Positions 27,809 through 38,840 of a stretch of DNA of 64,000 nt are shown here, one piece after another. Location of the stretch: the NCBI RefSeq assembly GCF_003033885.1, contig NZ_CP024081.1:556956-620955 (forward strand), written 5' to 3'. Source of the DNA: Pseudomonas rhizophila (GTDB lineage Bacteria > Pseudomonadota > Gammaproteobacteria > Pseudomonadales > Pseudomonadaceae). Both the position numbers and the translations under genes were made by a program. How positions within the stretch are numbered: the stretch's first letter is position 1; the number at the start of each line of letters is the position of its first letter. The notes beneath the pieces were generated by a model. It ran no database searches, was not told the origin of the DNA, and saw nothing but the letters and a program-made list of their open reading frames with translations.

Positions 27809-29104
27809 TTATTCCAGATTTTCGCCACGCTCGCGGGCAATGGCACGGTAGCCAATGTCCTTGCGGTAGAAACAGCCTTCCCAGTCGATCTCGGCGGCAA
27901 GCTTGTAGGCCTGCTGCTGAGCCGCGTCGACACTGGACCCCATGGCGGTGGCGCAAAGTACGCGACCGCCGGCGGTGACCACCTGGCCATCCTTCAGCGC
28001 GGTCCCCGCATGGAAAACCTTGCCTTCCAGCCCGGCTGCAGCCTCCAGGCCTTGTATCGCATTACCTTTAGCGTAGTCGCCCGGATAACCCCCGGCTGCC
28101 AGTACCACACCGACGCTCGGACGCGGATCCCACTGGGCTTCGACCTTGTCCAGAGCCTGGGCCAGGGCCGCTTCGACCAGCAGCACCAGGCTCGATTGCA
28201 GGCGCAGCATCACCGGCTGGGTCTCAGGATCGCCGAAACGGCAGTTGAATTCGATGACTTTTGGGTTACCAGCCTTGTCGATCATCAGGCCGGCATACAG
28301 GAAGCCGGTGTAGACGTTGCCTTCCTCGGCCATGCCGCGCACGGTCGGCCAGATGACCTGGTCCATGACCCGCTGATGGACCTCGGTAGTGACCACCGGG
28401 GCAGGGGAGTAGGCACCCATGCCACCGGTGTTCGGGCCGCTGTCGCCATCGCCAACACGTTTGTGGTCCTGGCTGGTGGCCATTGGCAGGACGTTCTTGC
28501 CATCGACCATGACGATGAAGCTGGCTTCTTCGCCGTCGAGGAACTCTTCGATCACCACCCGGGAACCGGCGTCCCCGAAGGCATTGCCGGCCAGCATGTC
28601 GCGCACGGCGTCTTCGGCTTCGGCCAGGGTCATGGCTACGATCACGCCTTTACCGGCGGCCAGGCCGTCGGCCTTGATCACGATCGGCGCGCCTTTTTCG
28701 CGCAGGTAAGCCAGGGCCGGATCGATCTCGGTGAAGTTCTGGTAGTCGGCGGTCGGAATCTTGTGACGTGCCAGGAAATCCTTGGTAAAGGCTTTCGAGC
28801 CTTCCAGCTGTGCGGCTCCGGACGTCGGGCCGAAGCAGTCCAGGCCACGGGAACGGAACAGATCGACCACGCCGGCGACCAGCGGCACTTCCGGGCCGAC
28901 GATGGTCAGTGAGACGTTCTTCTCGGCGAAGTCGGCCAGTTGTTCCAGGGCCAGCACGTCGATGGCGACGTTTTCGCATTTGGCTTCGATGGCGGTACCG
29001 GCATTGCCCGGTGCCACGAAAACCTTCTGCACACGCGGATCCTGAGCCACTTTCCAGGCCAGGGCGTGTTCACGGCCACCGCTGCCAATGATCAAAACAT
29101 TCAT
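27809..29104 (-). CDS. purD: Phosphoribosylamine-glycine ligase
   Basis: 431 residues from the ATG at 29104 (MNVLIIGSGGREHALAWKV), the canonical N-terminus. ATP-grasp features follow: GPEVPLVAGVVD, FTKDFLARHKIPTADY, PIVIKADGLAAGKGV and the metal-binding EFNCRFGDPETQPVM. The enzyme joins glycine to phosphoribosylamine, the second step of purine synthesis. It follows purH on the same strand after a 189-base spacer holding a strong hairpin. retS lies 99 bases further on the same strand, as in P. aeruginosa. Confidence 0.97.
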   Translation of the reverse strand: MNVLIIGSGGREHALAWKVAQDPRVQKVFVAPGNAGTAIEAKCENVAIDVLALEQLADFAEKNVSLTIVGPEVPLVAGVVDLFRSRGLDCFGPTSGAAQLEGSKAFTKDFLARHKIPTADYQNFTEIDPALAYLREKGAPIVIKADGLAAGKGVIVAMTLAEAEDAVRDMLAGNAFGDAGSRVVIEEFLDGEEASFIVMVDGKNVLPMATSQDHKRVGDGDSGPNTGGMGAYSPAPVVTTEVHQRVMDQVIWPTVRGMAEEGNVYTGFLYAGLMIDKAGNPKVIEFNCRFGDPETQPVMLRLQSSLVLLVEAALAQALDKVEAQWDPRPSVGVVLAAGGYPGDYAKGNAIQGLEAAAGLEGKVFHAGTALKDGQVVTAGGRVLCATAMGSSVDAAQQQAYKLAAEIDWEGCFYRKDIGYRAIARERGENLE

Positions 29105-29194
29105 TTCAAAAACCTCGGATGACGCTGATTCTGTTTGGAGCCTAGGGCGTTTTGCGCCATAGGAGGTCGCAATAGAAGTCGGTAGATGCAAGGC

Positions 29195-29254
29195 GGAGTC
29201 GACCTCGATGAGCGGAGTTGCCTTTTGGCAATGAGCATCATCGAGGTCGGCTCC
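29195..29254. repeat. Long hairpin element between purH and purD
   Basis: Inverted repeat GGAGTCGACCTCGATGA (29195-29211) against TCATCGAGGTCGGCTCC (29238-29254), 16 of 17 pairs, enclosing a second stem TTGCC-TTTT-GGCAA (29218-29231). The transcript of the purHD operon would fold here. It could be an interspersed palindromic element, an RNA-processing site or an attenuator. Its sequence is unlike the REP families elsewhere in the window. Confidence 0.7.
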
Positions 29255-29293
29255 AACGCAGCAGATGCCGGCTTCAGTGCGGCCGTTGTCTTG

Positions 29294-30901
29294 TTAGTGA
29301 CGGAAGTGGCGCATGCCGGTGAATACCATGGCGATGCCGGCTTCATCAGCCGCGGCAATCACTTCAGCGTCACGCATCGAACCACCCGGCTGGATCACCG
29401 CAGTGATGCCGACCTTGGCCGCGTTGTCGATGCCGTCGCGGAACGGGAAGAACGCATCGGAGGCCATGACCGCGCCCTGTACCTGCAAACCGGCGTGTTC
29501 AGCCTTGATCGCGGCGATGCGGGCCGAGTTCACGCGGCTCATCTGGCCGGCGCCGACGCCGATGGTCTGGCGGTTCTTGGCGTAGACAATGGCGTTGGAC
29601 TTGACGTACTTGGCGACTTTCCAGGCGAAGATCAAATCGTTGATTTCCTGCTCGCTTGGGGCGCGCTTGGTCACCACTTTCAAATCTTCGCTACCGATCA
29701 TGCCTATGTCGCGACTTTGTACCAGCAGGCCGCCGTTGACACGCTTGTAGTCCCAGGCCGGCGCGCGGTCGGCCGACCATTGGCCGCAGGCCAGCAGGCG
29801 CACGTTGGCCTTGGCGGCGACGATGGCACGGGCTTCTTCGCTGACCGAAGGGGCGATGATCACTTCGACGAACTGACGCTCGACGATGGCCTTGGCGGTT
29901 TCGGCGTCCAGTTCACGGTTGAAGGCGATGATGCCGCCGAAGGCCGATTCGGTGTCGGTGGCGTAGGCCAGTTCGTAGGCCTGGCGGATGCCGCCCTCGG
30001 CGTCCGGGCTGACGGCCACGCCGCACGGGTTGGCGTGCTTGACGATCACGCAGGCGGGCTTGACGAAGCTCTTGACGCATTCCAGCGCCGCATCGGTGTC
30101 GGCCACGTTGTTGAACGACAGTTCCTTGCCTTGCAACTGGGTGGCGGTGGCGATACCGACTTCGGCCGGCTTGGCTTCCACGTAGAACGCCGCGCTCTGG
30201 TGCGGGTTCTCGCCGTAGCGCATTTCCTGGGCCTTGATGAACTGGGTGTTGAAGGTGCGTGGGAATTCGCTTCGGCCTTCGGTCGACAGGGTTTCAGCGG
30301 CCTGGTTCACGGTGCCCATGTAGTTGGCGATCATGCCGTCGTAGGCGGCGGTGTGTTCAAAGGCCTTGAGCATCAGGTCGAAACGCTGGGCGTAGGTCAG
30401 GCCACCGGCCTTGAGGTTTTCCAGCACGCTGGCGTAGTCACTGGCGTTGACCACGATGGCCACGTCTTTGTGGTTCTTGGCCGCCGAGCGGACCATGGTC
30501 GGGCCGCCGATGTCGATGTTTTCAATGGCGGTCGGCAGGTCGCAACCTGGCTTGTTGATGGTGGCTTCGAACGGGTAGAGGTTGACGGCCACCAGGTCGA
30601 TCGGCTTGATGCCGTGCTCGTTCATGATGGCGTCGTCGATGCCGCGACGACCCAGGATCCCGCCGTGGATCTTCGGGTGCAGGGTCTTGACCCGACCGTC
30701 CATCATTTCCGCAAAACCGGTGTAGTCCGCGACTTCCACTGCGGCGACGCCATTGTCCTGCAGCAGCTTGAAGGTCCCACCGGTGGAGAGGATCTCGACG
30801 CCCAGCTGTTGCAGTTCGCGGGCGAATTCGAGGATCCCGGTCTTGTCGGAAACGCTGATCAAGGCGCGGCGGATCGGCAGGCGGGTGGTCTGGTCGGTCA
30901 T
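29294..30901 (-). CDS. purH: Bifunctional AICAR transformylase / IMP cyclohydrolase
   Basis: 535 residues from the ATG at 30901 ([20 protein letters not shown]); upstream in-frame starts at 30913 and 30922 precede a GGAAAT ribosome site and are less likely. The N-terminal IMP cyclohydrolase has the methylglyoxal-synthase fold ([28 protein letters not shown]). The C-terminal transformylase has the catalytic Lys-His pair in [14 protein letters not shown], and [12 protein letters not shown] and [15 protein letters not shown] near the end. It performs the last two steps of purine synthesis. It leads a purH-purD transcript. Confidence 0.97.
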   Translation of the reverse strand: MTDQTTRLPIRRALISVSDKTGILEFARELQQLGVEILSTGGTFKLLQDNGVAAVEVADYTGFAEMMDGRVKTLHPKIHGGILGRRGIDDAIMNEHGIKPIDLVAVNLYPFEATINKPGCDLPTAIENIDIGGPTMVRSAAKNHKDVAIVVNASDYASVLENLKAGGLTYAQRFDLMLKAFEHTAAYDGMIANYMGTVNQAAETLSTEGRSEFPRTFNTQFIKAQEMRYGENPHQSAAFYVEAKPAEVGIATATQLQGKELSFNNVADTDAALECVKSFVKPACVIVKHANPCGVAVSPDAEGGIRQAYELAYATDTESAFGGIIAFNRELDAETAKAIVERQFVEVIIAPSVSEEARAIVAAKANVRLLACGQWSADRAPAWDYKRVNGGLLVQSRDIGMIGSEDLKVVTKRAPSEQEINDLIFAWKVAKYVKSNAIVYAKNRQTIGVGAGQMSRVNSARIAAIKAEHAGLQVQGAVMASDAFFPFRDGIDNAAKVGITAVIQPGGSMRDAEVIAAADEAGIAMVFTGMRHFRH

Positions 30902-30933
30902 TTCAATTTCCATCAAAAGCAAGGGAAGTCAGC

Positions 30934-30967
30934 AAAAAAGGCGACCGTTTTTTACGCGGGCGCCTTT
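30934..30967 (-). terminator. Rho-independent terminator after fis
   Basis: On the minus strand, AAAGGCG (30967-30961) pairs with CGCCTTT and is followed by a T run (TTTTTT ending at 30934). It lies 18 bases after the fis stop and before purH, so it ends the dusB-fis transcript or limits read-through into purH. Confidence 0.8.
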
Positions 30968-30984
30968 CTGGTTTGATTGAATGC

Positions 30985-31305
30985 TTACAGCAGATCGTAC
31001 TGCTTGAGTTTCTTGCGCAGGGTGCCGCGGTTCAGGCCCAGCAGCTCACTGGCCTTGGTCTGGTTGCCCTTGACGTAGTTCATCACGCTCTCGAGCAGAG
31101 GTGCCTCGACTTCCGAAAGCACCAGGTTGTACACATCCGTGACGGCAGCGCCCTCAAGGTGGGCGAAATAATTGTGCAGCGCCTTCTCGACACTCCCGCG
31201 AAGGGTCTGACCTTCTTCGCTGGGCGTATTGAGGTGCTGTTTCAAATTTACGTTGTCGCTCACGGGTGTTATTCCACTCACTAAAGTCTCGGTCATCATC
31301 GTCAT
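30985..31305 (-). CDS. fis: DNA-binding protein Fis
   Basis: 106 residues; a second start four codons in (MTETLVSG, at 31296) is equally possible. The C-terminal helix-turn-helix [20 protein letters not shown] is nearly invariant in Fis. The N-terminal part carries the dimerisation helices. Fis bends DNA, shapes the nucleoid and activates stable-RNA promoters in fast growth. The gene overlaps dusB by 4 bases, the classical dusB-fis operon in which dusB comes first. Confidence 0.97.
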   Translation of the reverse strand: MTMMTETLVSGITPVSDNVNLKQHLNTPSEEGQTLRGSVEKALHNYFAHLEGAAVTDVYNLVLSEVEAPLLESVMNYVKGNQTKASELLGLNRGTLRKKLKQYDLL

Positions 31306-32309
31306 GCGGCCACCCCTTCGTCCCCTGTCAGGCTCTTGTAACGCTCAGCGAAGAACGCCTGAACGTCGGCGCATTGTGCTTGCGTACCATCCAAACGATT
31401 GAAACGGGCGCGAAACTCCCTGGCGCCCGGCAGGGTTGCGAGATACCAGCCCACATGCTTGCGAGCGATGCGTACACCCATGACTTCTCCGTAGAAGGCA
31501 TGCAGCGCGGCCAGATGCTCTAGCAGAATACGTTCCACCTCGGACAGTTGCGGCGCAGCGAGCTTTTCGCCGGTGCGCAGGAAGTGTTCGATTTCACGAA
31601 AAATCCATGGCCGCCCCTGGGCAGCCCGGCCGATCAACAACCCGTCGGCACCCGTCGCGTCCAGCACGTACCGGGCCTTTTCGGGCGAGTCGACATCGCC
31701 GTTGGCAAAGACCGGCATCGACACCGCCTGCTTAATCGCGGCAATGGTGTCGTACTCGGCCTCGCCGGTGTACAGGTCGGCACGGGTGCGGCCATGCACC
31801 GCCAACGCCGTAATGCCTGCCTGTTCGGCGATCTTGGCCACCGTCAGGCCGTTCTTGTTCTCCCGGTCCCACCCGGTGCGGATCTTCAGGGTCACCGGCA
31901 CATCGACTGCGGCGACGACCGCCTGCAGGATCTCGGTGACCAGCGCTTCATCCTTCAACAGTGCCGAGCCTGCAGCCTTGTTGCAGACCTTCTTCGCCGG
32001 ACAGCCCATGTTGATGTCGATGATCTGTGCGCCCAGCTCGACATTGGCCCGGGCCGCCTGCGCCAGCATCTGGGCATCGCCACCGGCGATCTGCACCGAG
32101 CGGGGCTCGGGATCGCCTTCGTGGATCATGCGCAGACGCGATTTGCGGGTGTTCCACAAACTCATGTCGCTGCTGACCATTTCCGAAACTACAAGCCCGG
32201 CGCCCAGTCGCTTGCACAGCTGACGAAAGGGCTGGTCGGTGACGCCCGCCATAGGGGCGAGAACCAGGCCGTTCTGTAATGTATATGGGCCGATGCGTAC
32301 CGCCGACAT
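31302..32309 (-). CDS. dusB: tRNA-dihydrouridine synthase B
   Basis: 335 residues. The flavin-binding barrel is shown by [16 protein letters not shown], the catalytic cysteine in [43 protein letters not shown] and [11 protein letters not shown] with [16 protein letters not shown] near the phosphate site. It reduces uridines to dihydrouridine in tRNA using NADPH and FMN. It is the first gene of the dusB-fis operon; a TATCAT-like -10 lies in the 185-base gap upstream on the minus strand, unproven. Confidence 0.96.
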   Translation of the reverse strand: MSAVRIGPYTLQNGLVLAPMAGVTDQPFRQLCKRLGAGLVVSEMVSSDMSLWNTRKSRLRMIHEGDPEPRSVQIAGGDAQMLAQAARANVELGAQIIDINMGCPAKKVCNKAAGSALLKDEALVTEILQAVVAAVDVPVTLKIRTGWDRENKNGLTVAKIAEQAGITALAVHGRTRADLYTGEAEYDTIAAIKQAVSMPVFANGDVDSPEKARYVLDATGADGLLIGRAAQGRPWIFREIEHFLRTGEKLAAPQLSEVERILLEHLAALHAFYGEVMGVRIARKHVGWYLATLPGAREFRARFNRLDGTQAQCADVQAFFAERYKSLTGDEGVAA

Positions 32310-32494
32310 AGGACTTCCCTGAAGTGGGGCCGGATCATGAGACTTCGAAAAAGGGTTGGCATGATACCCGCTCTCGATGACTGGATAAAGGTCGAATTGG
32401 ATAAAATCTGAACAGCTATTTTGTTATCGCCAGCGGTTTGGTTCGGGTGCGCTGAGTCAGAAAGCTGCCGCCAATCGCCCGGCCCTGGTGTGCA

Positions 32495-33733
32495 TCACTC
32501 TGGTGAATGAAAGCTCAGGCTGTAGTTCACCGCTTTAGGTCCCGGGTCGAGGATATCCAGGGCAATATGAATGGGCGTCTGCGGCGGCATTTCCCCCAGG
32601 CCTTCGACATCGCCGCCCAGATATTCACCGGGCTTGAAACGGCGACTGGCGATCAGATGCCCGTTGAGGTCGGCGAAACGCAGCTCCAGCAGCGGGAAAG
32701 GCTGGGAGAACGGCGCACGGTTGTAGATGATTGCGTCCACCACCAGGGCGCCGCTGAACTCCGGATGGCTGCGCACCACCAGGTTGCTGCTTTTGATTTT
32801 GCCGATGTCGACCTTGGACGGCACGTCGCAGCCGATGGTCGGGCAAATCTGCAGGAACCACGGGCGATACTGATCCTGACGGGCCAGTTCTTCGAAGTGG
32901 TAGGCGATGTACTGGCCGGCCAGGGCCGCGGCGGCGAACAGGATCAACAGGCCCCACAGCAAACGCCGGCCCCAGGGCGAGCGACGCTTGCGCCAGTCCA
33001 GTTGCAGCGGATCGTCATCCAGGTCCTGAAGGGCCTCGGCGCGTAATCCGGGTTCATGGCGCTCGCGTGCCTTGCGCGTCGGCACCGCTTGCAACGGTGC
33101 TTCGTCGTGATCATCGTGATCATCGCTGGCAGACAGACTTTCCAGGTGTTCGTGGGGCTCGTCGTCCGGCTCCAGGCGTAGCGGGGTGACCGGCTCGTCG
33201 TCCGGTTCCAGCGGTTCCAGGGTCAGGGGCAAGGACGGTTCGGTGCGCGGTGGGCGGGCCGGTTCATGGGGCTCGAACGGTTCGACCGGGGTTTGTAGGG
33301 CCGTTTCGTCGCGCTCGCTGGCGGATTCGCTGTACAGGCTGTCGGACCAAGGCTCCTGATCGTTCGAGAGCGGGTCGCGTTGCGCGCTCAGGTTGTCTTC
33401 ACGACGTCGGCCGAAGGTATCCGGCGCACGCTTGTCACGCCGCTCCAGTCGAGCCAGTTCCTTGTCCAGATCATCGAGGTCCAGCTCGGCGGCGGTCCAT
33501 TGCTTCTGGCTGATCGCACGGGGCGGGGATTCGGCGGCGGGCGTCTTGATTGGCGGTGCCAGGGGCGTGACGGTTTCCTTGGCAGTGTGCTGTTCCAGCA
33601 ATTGCCGTGCGGCATTGAACACTTGCAGGCACGAGCCACAGCGAACCACCCCGCGGGCCACGCTCAATTGAGTATGGCTGACGCGAAAACTGGTGTGGCA
33701 ATGCGGGCACTGGGTGACGAAACTGTCAGTCAT
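32495..33733 (-). CDS. DUF3426 protein with N-terminal zinc ribbon and one membrane helix
   Basis: 412 residues. The N-terminus is an MJ0042-type zinc ribbon (FVTQCPHCHTSFRV ... VVRCGSCLQVFNA). A long acidic and Pro-rich linker follows (about residues 60-250). One membrane helix (LLWGLLILFAAAALAGQYIA) precedes the C-terminal DUF3426 domain (DVPSKVDIGKIKSSNLVVRS, FADLNGHLIASRRFKPGEYL). Such proteins lie beside prmA in many pseudomonads; function is unknown. The topology suggests a cytoplasmic zinc ribbon and a periplasmic domain. It lies 30 bases downstream of prmA on the same strand. Confidence 0.88.
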   Translation of the reverse strand: MTDSFVTQCPHCHTSFRVSHTQLSVARGVVRCGSCLQVFNAARQLLEQHTAKETVTPLAPPIKTPAAESPPRAISQKQWTAAELDLDDLDKELARLERRDKRAPDTFGRRREDNLSAQRDPLSNDQEPWSDSLYSESASERDETALQTPVEPFEPHEPARPPRTEPSLPLTLEPLEPDDEPVTPLRLEPDDEPHEHLESLSASDDHDDHDEAPLQAVPTRKARERHEPGLRAEALQDLDDDPLQLDWRKRRSPWGRRLLWGLLILFAAAALAGQYIAYHFEELARQDQYRPWFLQICPTIGCDVPSKVDIGKIKSSNLVVRSHPEFSGALVVDAIIYNRAPFSQPFPLLELRFADLNGHLIASRRFKPGEYLGGDVEGLGEMPPQTPIHIALDILDPGPKAVNYSLSFHSPE

Positions 33734-33763
33734 GCGGCAATCCGGTTGATACAGGCGGCCATT

Positions 33764-34642
33764 CTAGCGCCGACGACCGGTGATGCGCACCCAGCCATCG
33801 CGATTGGCGATGGGGTCCAGATCAAAGTCCGCGGCATAGGCCGCAGCGACTTCTTCACCCTGTTCGGCCAGGATGCCCGACAGCGCCAGGCGTCCGCCCG
33901 GCTTGACCAGGCTCGACAACTGCGGCGCCAGGGACACCAGCGGACCGGCCAGGATGTTGGCCACCAGTACGTCGGCCTGAACCTGTGGCAGGTCTTGCGG
34001 CAAGTACAGGGGGAACAGCTCTGGGGCAATGTTGTTGCGCCCGGCGTTGTCGCGGGAGGCTTCCAGGGCCTGGACGTCGATGTCGGTGCCGACCGCTTCC
34101 TTGGCGCCCAACAGCAGCGCGGCAATGGCCAGGATCCCCGAGCCGCAGCCGAAGTCGAGCACGTTACAGTCTTTAAGGTCCTGGCCGTCGAGCCATTCCA
34201 GGCACAGCGCGGTGGTCGGGTGCGTGCCAGTGCCGAACGCCAGCCCTGGGTCCAGCAGCAGGTTCACCGCATCCGGCTGCGGCGCGGCATGCCAGCTCGG
34301 CACGATCCACAGGCGCTGACCGAAGCGCATCGGCTGGAAGTTATCCATCCAGCTGCGTTCCCAATCCTGGTCTTCGATCACTTCGCTGTGATGCTCGGGC
34401 AACGGGCTGCCGGTGAGCAGCTCCAGATGTGCCAGCACGCTGGCCGGCTCGGTGCCACCTTCGAAAAGGGCCAGCAGGTGAGTGTGGGACCATAACGGCG
34501 TGGTATTGAGTTCCGGCTCGAAGATCGGCTGGTCTTCGGCGTCCATGAAGGTTACCGATACGGCGCCTACTTCAAGAAACGCGTCTTCGTAGGTTTCGGC
34601 TTGTTCCGGGCTGATGGCCAGACGTACTTGCAGCCAAGGCAT
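33764..34642 (-). CDS. prmA: Ribosomal protein L11 methyltransferase
   Basis: 292 residues from the ATG at 34642 ([20 protein letters not shown]), the family's normal start. The S-adenosylmethionine loop is [20 protein letters not shown] with the acidic [11 protein letters not shown], preceded by the substrate-side [20 protein letters not shown]. The C-terminal [14 protein letters not shown] is also typical. It trimethylates L11 at several sites. It is divergent from the large toxin gene at 34835; 192 bases separate the starts. In P. aeruginosa prmA is close to accC; here the toxin lies between. Confidence 0.96.
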   Translation of the reverse strand: MPWLQVRLAISPEQAETYEDAFLEVGAVSVTFMDAEDQPIFEPELNTTPLWSHTHLLALFEGGTEPASVLAHLELLTGSPLPEHHSEVIEDQDWERSWMDNFQPMRFGQRLWIVPSWHAAPQPDAVNLLLDPGLAFGTGTHPTTALCLEWLDGQDLKDCNVLDFGCGSGILAIAALLLGAKEAVGTDIDVQALEASRDNAGRNNIAPELFPLYLPQDLPQVQADVLVANILAGPLVSLAPQLSSLVKPGGRLALSGILAEQGEEVAAAYAADFDLDPIANRDGWVRITGRRR

Positions 34643-34819
34643 GGCGGGCACCTTTGGAAAAAAATCTACAGGAGGCAGCGCAGGGCTGCAAAGGCGCGCA
34701 GTGTACGCCAGGTCGCCATCAAAGTGGATAAGCGAGTCTCGTGCCGCCGGCGTGGTGTTTCGATATATATATGTATGACATGGGGGCAATGCAGGACGGA
34801 TAAGGTGCGGGTCCACACA

Positions 34820-34829
34820 ACAGGGAGGA
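34820..34829 (+). promoter_or_regulatory. Candidate Rsm-like motif overlapping the toxin ribosome site
   Basis: ACAGGGAGGA carries ACA-G-GGA, matching 8 of 10 positions of the recalled RsmA/CsrA consensus ACARGGATGT, and overlaps the GGAGG Shine-Dalgarno (34824-34828). Binding would block translation of the CheD-domain toxin. The overlap with a strong ribosome site means chance is likely; the motif at 17131 and the nearby retS make it worth testing. Confidence 0.35.
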
Positions 34830-34834
34830 ATGTG

Positions 34835-37800
34835 ATGGACAACACTGCCGAACGGCACAGCAACACGAGCGGCGCGGGGACGGTCTCTTCCCCGCAGGCG
34901 GAAACAGCACAAGTCATTCTGGAGAAGTTGGCACGTTGGCAGGCGGCTATCGACCAGCGATTACACGCTCAGATGCCCTTGCTGGAGGTGCTGGAAGAGT
35001 ACCTGCTGGTCCAACTGCGCACCCATTATTACCAGGGCAACATCGATCCATACTTCATCGGCACCCTGCTCGGTGCGGTGCTGCAACGGATGATCGACCA
35101 GACGCCGATGGCTTTTGATGAAGAACAGGATGCTCCTTACCGCTGGCCCGGCGGGACTGATCCGGGGTTTGCGGCTGAGCGTCGGGAAGTCATCGTGCAG
35201 GTGGTGGAAGCAAGCGCTGCGGGCTTTACCCATCACTACAAAGACTATCTGCAACGTCACTGGCGCATGGCCGGGAGCGACGCCTCTCTTGAGGAGGTGG
35301 TCAAGCACAGGCTCGCTGAATACCTGGCCCGGATCGATAGGATTTTCCAGCCGGAGCAACTGGCGGGGGTGGACGTCGATGAGCTGAGGGAGAAGCTTGA
35401 AAACCTTCAGGCGCACTGGCGTCTCACAAACCAGATCACCTCGTTGGCAACCGCTCAGGAACGGCGGAGTCTTCAGGCAATCGCTGGGGGGCAATTGCCT
35501 GGCTGGCTGAAGGCGCTGAGTGAAGTCGAGCGTAAACAGTTGAAGGCTTTTGAGGCACGGACCTCGCAGGCGCAGGCGCTGGTGGATGAGCTGCTCGACG
35601 GCCTGGGCTCGCTGCAGGCGTTTGCCCGGCGGCTGGCCAGGGACTATGTCAGGCGTGAACTGGACATGGAAGTCGAGCCTGACGGCATTCGAGTGCAGTT
35701 GCAGTGGCGAGGGATCATTGACCAGCCGGTGCAGACCCATAGCCTGAGCGAATTGCTGGCGGCAGGTCCGATAAGATCGGACGCCATATCGTTGTTCCTG
35801 GTGGAAAATGGCGCCATGCTGCGCAACCAGCCTCTTTCGCCGGCGTTCATTACCCAACTGCTGGCAGACGTGGATGCCCCCGCTGGGTATGGGGCAGCAT
35901 TGGTCAGCCAATATGGCCGGGCAGACCTGAAGGACGCCATGCTCGATTGGTTCGTGGCGCGCCTGGAGCAAAGCGCGTTCGTGGCGCGTTGTGCGGGCCA
36001 TTTGAAGGTGAGCCATCACGAGGCGCTCAAAACCTTATGGGCGAACGAGACGTCGGCGCAATCGGCCAGTGCCTGGCGTGTGGCCTGCCTTGCGCTTCCA
36101 AACGCACTGAAGTGTTCCGATCTTCTGTTGTTTTACCGCGAGGACCGGTCGGGCGAGGTCAGTGATCTGCTGTTGTATGCCCCCGGTAAGCCAGATGGGC
36201 AGGAGTGGATCGAGTTGCCCTCGCTTCGGTCCGTGAATGCAGAGATAGGCGCCTGGATTGAAAGCCAGGCGGGTCGCGAATACCTATTGCAACAACTCTC
36301 TGCCGCCGGGCGTGATGTGGCTCGGGAGTACTTTGCCGGCGTGGCGGACAAGCCGGTGGCATGGGATCTGAACAAAGACCTCAGGAGCACTGCGATGGCC
36401 TTCAAAGCCTGCCTTGAGGCGTCTGTTGCAATGGGCCTGGCCAACAACCTGGCGCAGGTGGAGCAGGACGAATCGCCCCAGTGGTACGCGGCCCTGCCGC
36501 TTGACTCCCGACGCATCATCAGCAGCTTGAGCCAGGAGCTCCTGGTTCATCAGCAGGTCTTCAACGAGCAGATCGCCGGCTATGAGGTCTTTGTGGACTT
36601 CGCCAAACGTACCGTCACCCAAGCCATCGCACCGTACATGCGTAGCAAGGGGGTGCAGGAACCGGTCGATCCTGCCACGGTGCTCATCGACTACACACCC
36701 GGTCTGGCGAGTGGCAAGACCCAGGTTGCCAGCTTGCTGGAGCTGGCCATCCATGGGTATGACGACAACTCGGGCATCGACAACCCCAGAAAAGGCGTGC
36801 GCTCATCGATCGGGCAGGACCTGGGGCAGGTTCGCAGTGCGGAGCTGGCGACCTACATCCGGCGGGCCTACGTGGGCGAGCAGTATGCGCGGCAGATCCG
36901 CGCCAGGTTCCTCGATGCCAGCGCTGCCGAATACACCAAGCGGCGCAATGCCTACCGCAACCTGTTGCTGACCCGGATGGATCGCGACCTGCGGATCGCG
37001 ACGGGCAAGTCCTTGTTGAACGCCCGTGAGTTCTGGTGGCTCACCCGGCAAATCACGCTGCTGAGTGAGTCGACGCCGGTGACCGGCTCAGTGAGTTCGC
37101 AGGCAGTGGTGCAGCGCGAAGGTCTGATCCGGTTTACCGTCGGCGGTCATGTGGTATTGGGCGTCTATGTCTTTGCCTACTTTGATCCCAAAGGCGCCTA
37201 TTGGCTGTACACGCCCGACGCTCCCGACGGCGTCACATTTCGCCCATACCAGGACTTCCCCGGGGCGGTCGCCGCACGCCTGCGTGATTACGTACTGGAG
37301 CGGGTGGCCGTTGGTGCTCGTGCCGCGGTAAGGCGCTCGCTGACGGCTTTGGCGACCACGACCCGTGGCCTCGAAGTATTGCGCGAATTCAATCGGGTAA
37401 TGGATATCTCGTCGCAGTTCGATGCCTACATCGAGCGTGCTGTCACGGACGTGGAAGATGTCACGAAAAGTCGCGGCGAGGTGATCAGGGATCAGGTGCT
37501 CAAGGGCCTGCTCTTCGCCTCCGCGCCGGTGTGCATGGTTTACCCGCCCTTTGCCCTGTTGCTGGATGCCGGCTTCATTGCCCTCAGTTCCAGGCAGGCG
37601 ATCGAGGCGCATGGGCAGGGCGACACGGATCGCGCCCTCGGCCATTGGCTGCAAGCGACCTGGGGCGCGTTGTTCGGCATGCTTGGGGCAATGAGCATGA
37701 CCCGGCTGCTCGGTCAGGCTGTCAGGAGTCTGAAGCTCGCCGTAAGGCCCATGTCCTTGGCCGCTCAGCGCCTGAGGCAGGTGACATCAGTCGCTGCCAG

Positions 37801-38809
37801 GGAGGGCGGGCCGCTGATCCAGCCGATCCGTTTCGATCCGAAACAGGCGGTCAGGGAAACGCCGAAGAATTTGCAGCAGGTGACCGAGGGGGCTTTCAAA
37901 GGCACCTATCTCAGCCCGTCCAGCGCTACGCAGCCGCGAAATGCTTTCTACATACTCGACAAGGGCAGGTACTACCAGGTGAGGGGGAATATCTACTTCG
38001 ATGGTCTGTGCCTGGTGGATGCCCGTTATCCCGGCGCCTTTTACAAACCGCCTGTGTACAGGATGGCGAATGGCAAGTGGGCGCGTAAACCCGTTGGAAT
38101 GAGTGGCGGCAATGATGATGTGCGTAACCTTGGGCGAGTGAGCGATCTTCGCGAAGCGTTTCCCGGGCATGTCTTCCCGGACGTGGCGCGGGGCGCGTTG
38201 CAGGGCGAGGCGGTGGTCGCCAGGTTCAGCGAGACGGCGGCAGACAACTATCTGTTCTCCCTGAACGCCCAGACATGCGTGATCGCTTCGTTGTACAACC
38301 CGACCACCAAGGTCGGGGCGGTCATTCATTTCGATCACAACATCCGCGCACTGATCGAGCGCAGTGTTCGCGACGTGAAGCAGCGTTTGGGAGGGGCAGC
38401 GAAGGATATTCGCGCCATTCTGGTGGGCGGCGATTGGCTGACAGGCGCTGATATTGGCGAGCCGGTCAGATCGGTGATGAGGCGCCAGGGGCTGCAGCCA
38501 ACCTGGGATCACTGGTCGTATTCTTCCTGCTTCGGTAATACCTATGGTGTGTCGCTGGATCTGCGCACTGGGGTGACGTCGGTGTTCAAGACATCACAGA
38601 GTCAGGTTGAGCGCTACTACATACCGGTGCTGGCGAGGGCGAAACAGAGTTCCGACCCGGTGTCGGTGCGTGCGCGTGGGTTCATGACGCGCTTGCGTAG
38701 TGAGCCGTTGGTAGCCAATGCCAATGGTGGCGTTCGCACCCTGCAGGGCAGGGCGGCGACGAGGGCGCAGATCGAAGCACAGGCACTCCCTACGGTAGCG
38801 CTGAGCTGA
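34835..38809 (+). CDS. Large toxin: dermonecrotic-toxin-domain (DUF6543-like) protein with C-terminal CheD-like deamidase domain
   Basis: 1324 residues from the ATG at 34835, six bases after GGAGG. Residues ~1-560 are mainly helical with no family recognised. Residues ~560-870 resemble the Pseudomonas dermonecrotic-toxin domain: [40 protein letters not shown] and [20 protein letters not shown]. Hydrophobic segments at ~890-960 ([33 protein letters not shown]) could insert in membranes. The C-terminus looks like Che[21 protein letters not shown] places C1148 and H1165 17 residues apart, as C27/H44 in CheD, then [31 protein letters not shown] and [11 protein letters not shown]. CheD deamidates glutamines. 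Host-protein deamidation is inferred. No signal peptide, immunity or secretion gene is adjacent. Confidence 0.8.
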   Translation: MDNTAERHSNTSGAGTVSSPQAETAQVILEKLARWQAAIDQRLHAQMPLLEVLEEYLLVQLRTHYYQGNIDPYFIGTLLGAVLQRMIDQTPMAFDEEQDAPYRWPGGTDPGFAAERREVIVQVVEASAAGFTHHYKDYLQRHWRMAGSDASLEEVVKHRLAEYLARIDRIFQPEQLAGVDVDELREKLENLQAHWRLTNQITSLATAQERRSLQAIAGGQLPGWLKALSEVERKQLKAFEARTSQAQALVDELLDGLGSLQAFARRLARDYVRRELDMEVEPDGIRVQLQWRGIIDQPVQTHSLSELLAAGPIRSDAISLFLVENGAMLRNQPLSPAFITQLLADVDAPAGYGAALVSQYGRADLKDAMLDWFVARLEQSAFVARCAGHLKVSHHEALKTLWANETSAQSASAWRVACLALPNALKCSDLLLFYREDRSGEVSDLLLYAPGKPDGQEWIELPSLRSVNAEIGAWIESQAGREYLLQQLSAAGRDVAREYFAGVADKPVAWDLNKDLRSTAMAFKACLEASVAMGLANNLAQVEQDESPQWYAALPLDSRRIISSLSQELLVHQQVFNEQIAGYEVFVDFAKRTVTQAIAPYMRSKGVQEPVDPATVLIDYTPGLASGKTQVASLLELAIHGYDDNSGIDNPRKGVRSSIGQDLGQVRSAELATYIRRAYVGEQYARQIRARFLDASAAEYTKRRNAYRNLLLTRMDRDLRIATGKSLLNAREFWWLTRQITLLSESTPVTGSVSSQAVVQREGLIRFTVGGHVVLGVYVFAYFDPKGAYWLYTPDAPDGVTFRPYQDFPGAVAARLRDYVLERVAVGARAAVRRSLTALATTTRGLEVLREFNRVMDISSQFDAYIERAVTDVEDVTKSRGEVIRDQVLKGLLFASAPVCMVYPPFALLLDAGFIALSSRQAIEAHGQGDTDRALGHWLQATWGALFGMLGAMSMTRLLGQAVRSLKLAVRPMSLAAQRLRQVTSVAAREGGPLIQPIRFDPKQAVRETPKNLQQVTEGAFKGTYLSPSSATQPRNAFYILDKGRYYQVRGNIYFDGLCLVDARYPGAFYKPPVYRMANGKWARKPVGMSGGNDDVRNLGRVSDLREAFPGHVFPDVARGALQGEAVVARFSETAADNYLFSLNAQTCVIASLYNPTTKVGAVIHFDHNIRALIERSVRDVKQRLGGAAKDIRAILVGGDWLTGADIGEPVRSVMRRQGLQPTWDHWSYSSCFGNTYGVSLDLRTGVTSVFKTSQSQVERYYIPVLARAKQSSDPVSVRARGFMTRLRSEPLVANANGGVRTLQGRAATRAQIEAQALPTVALS

Positions 38810-38840
38810 GTCATTCGCCGCCATTGTGAAAGACAGGCAA

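Noticed and set aside
29186..30976. 596-codon plus-strand frame over purH
   Set aside because: Antisense to purH, which has full-length catalytic motifs.
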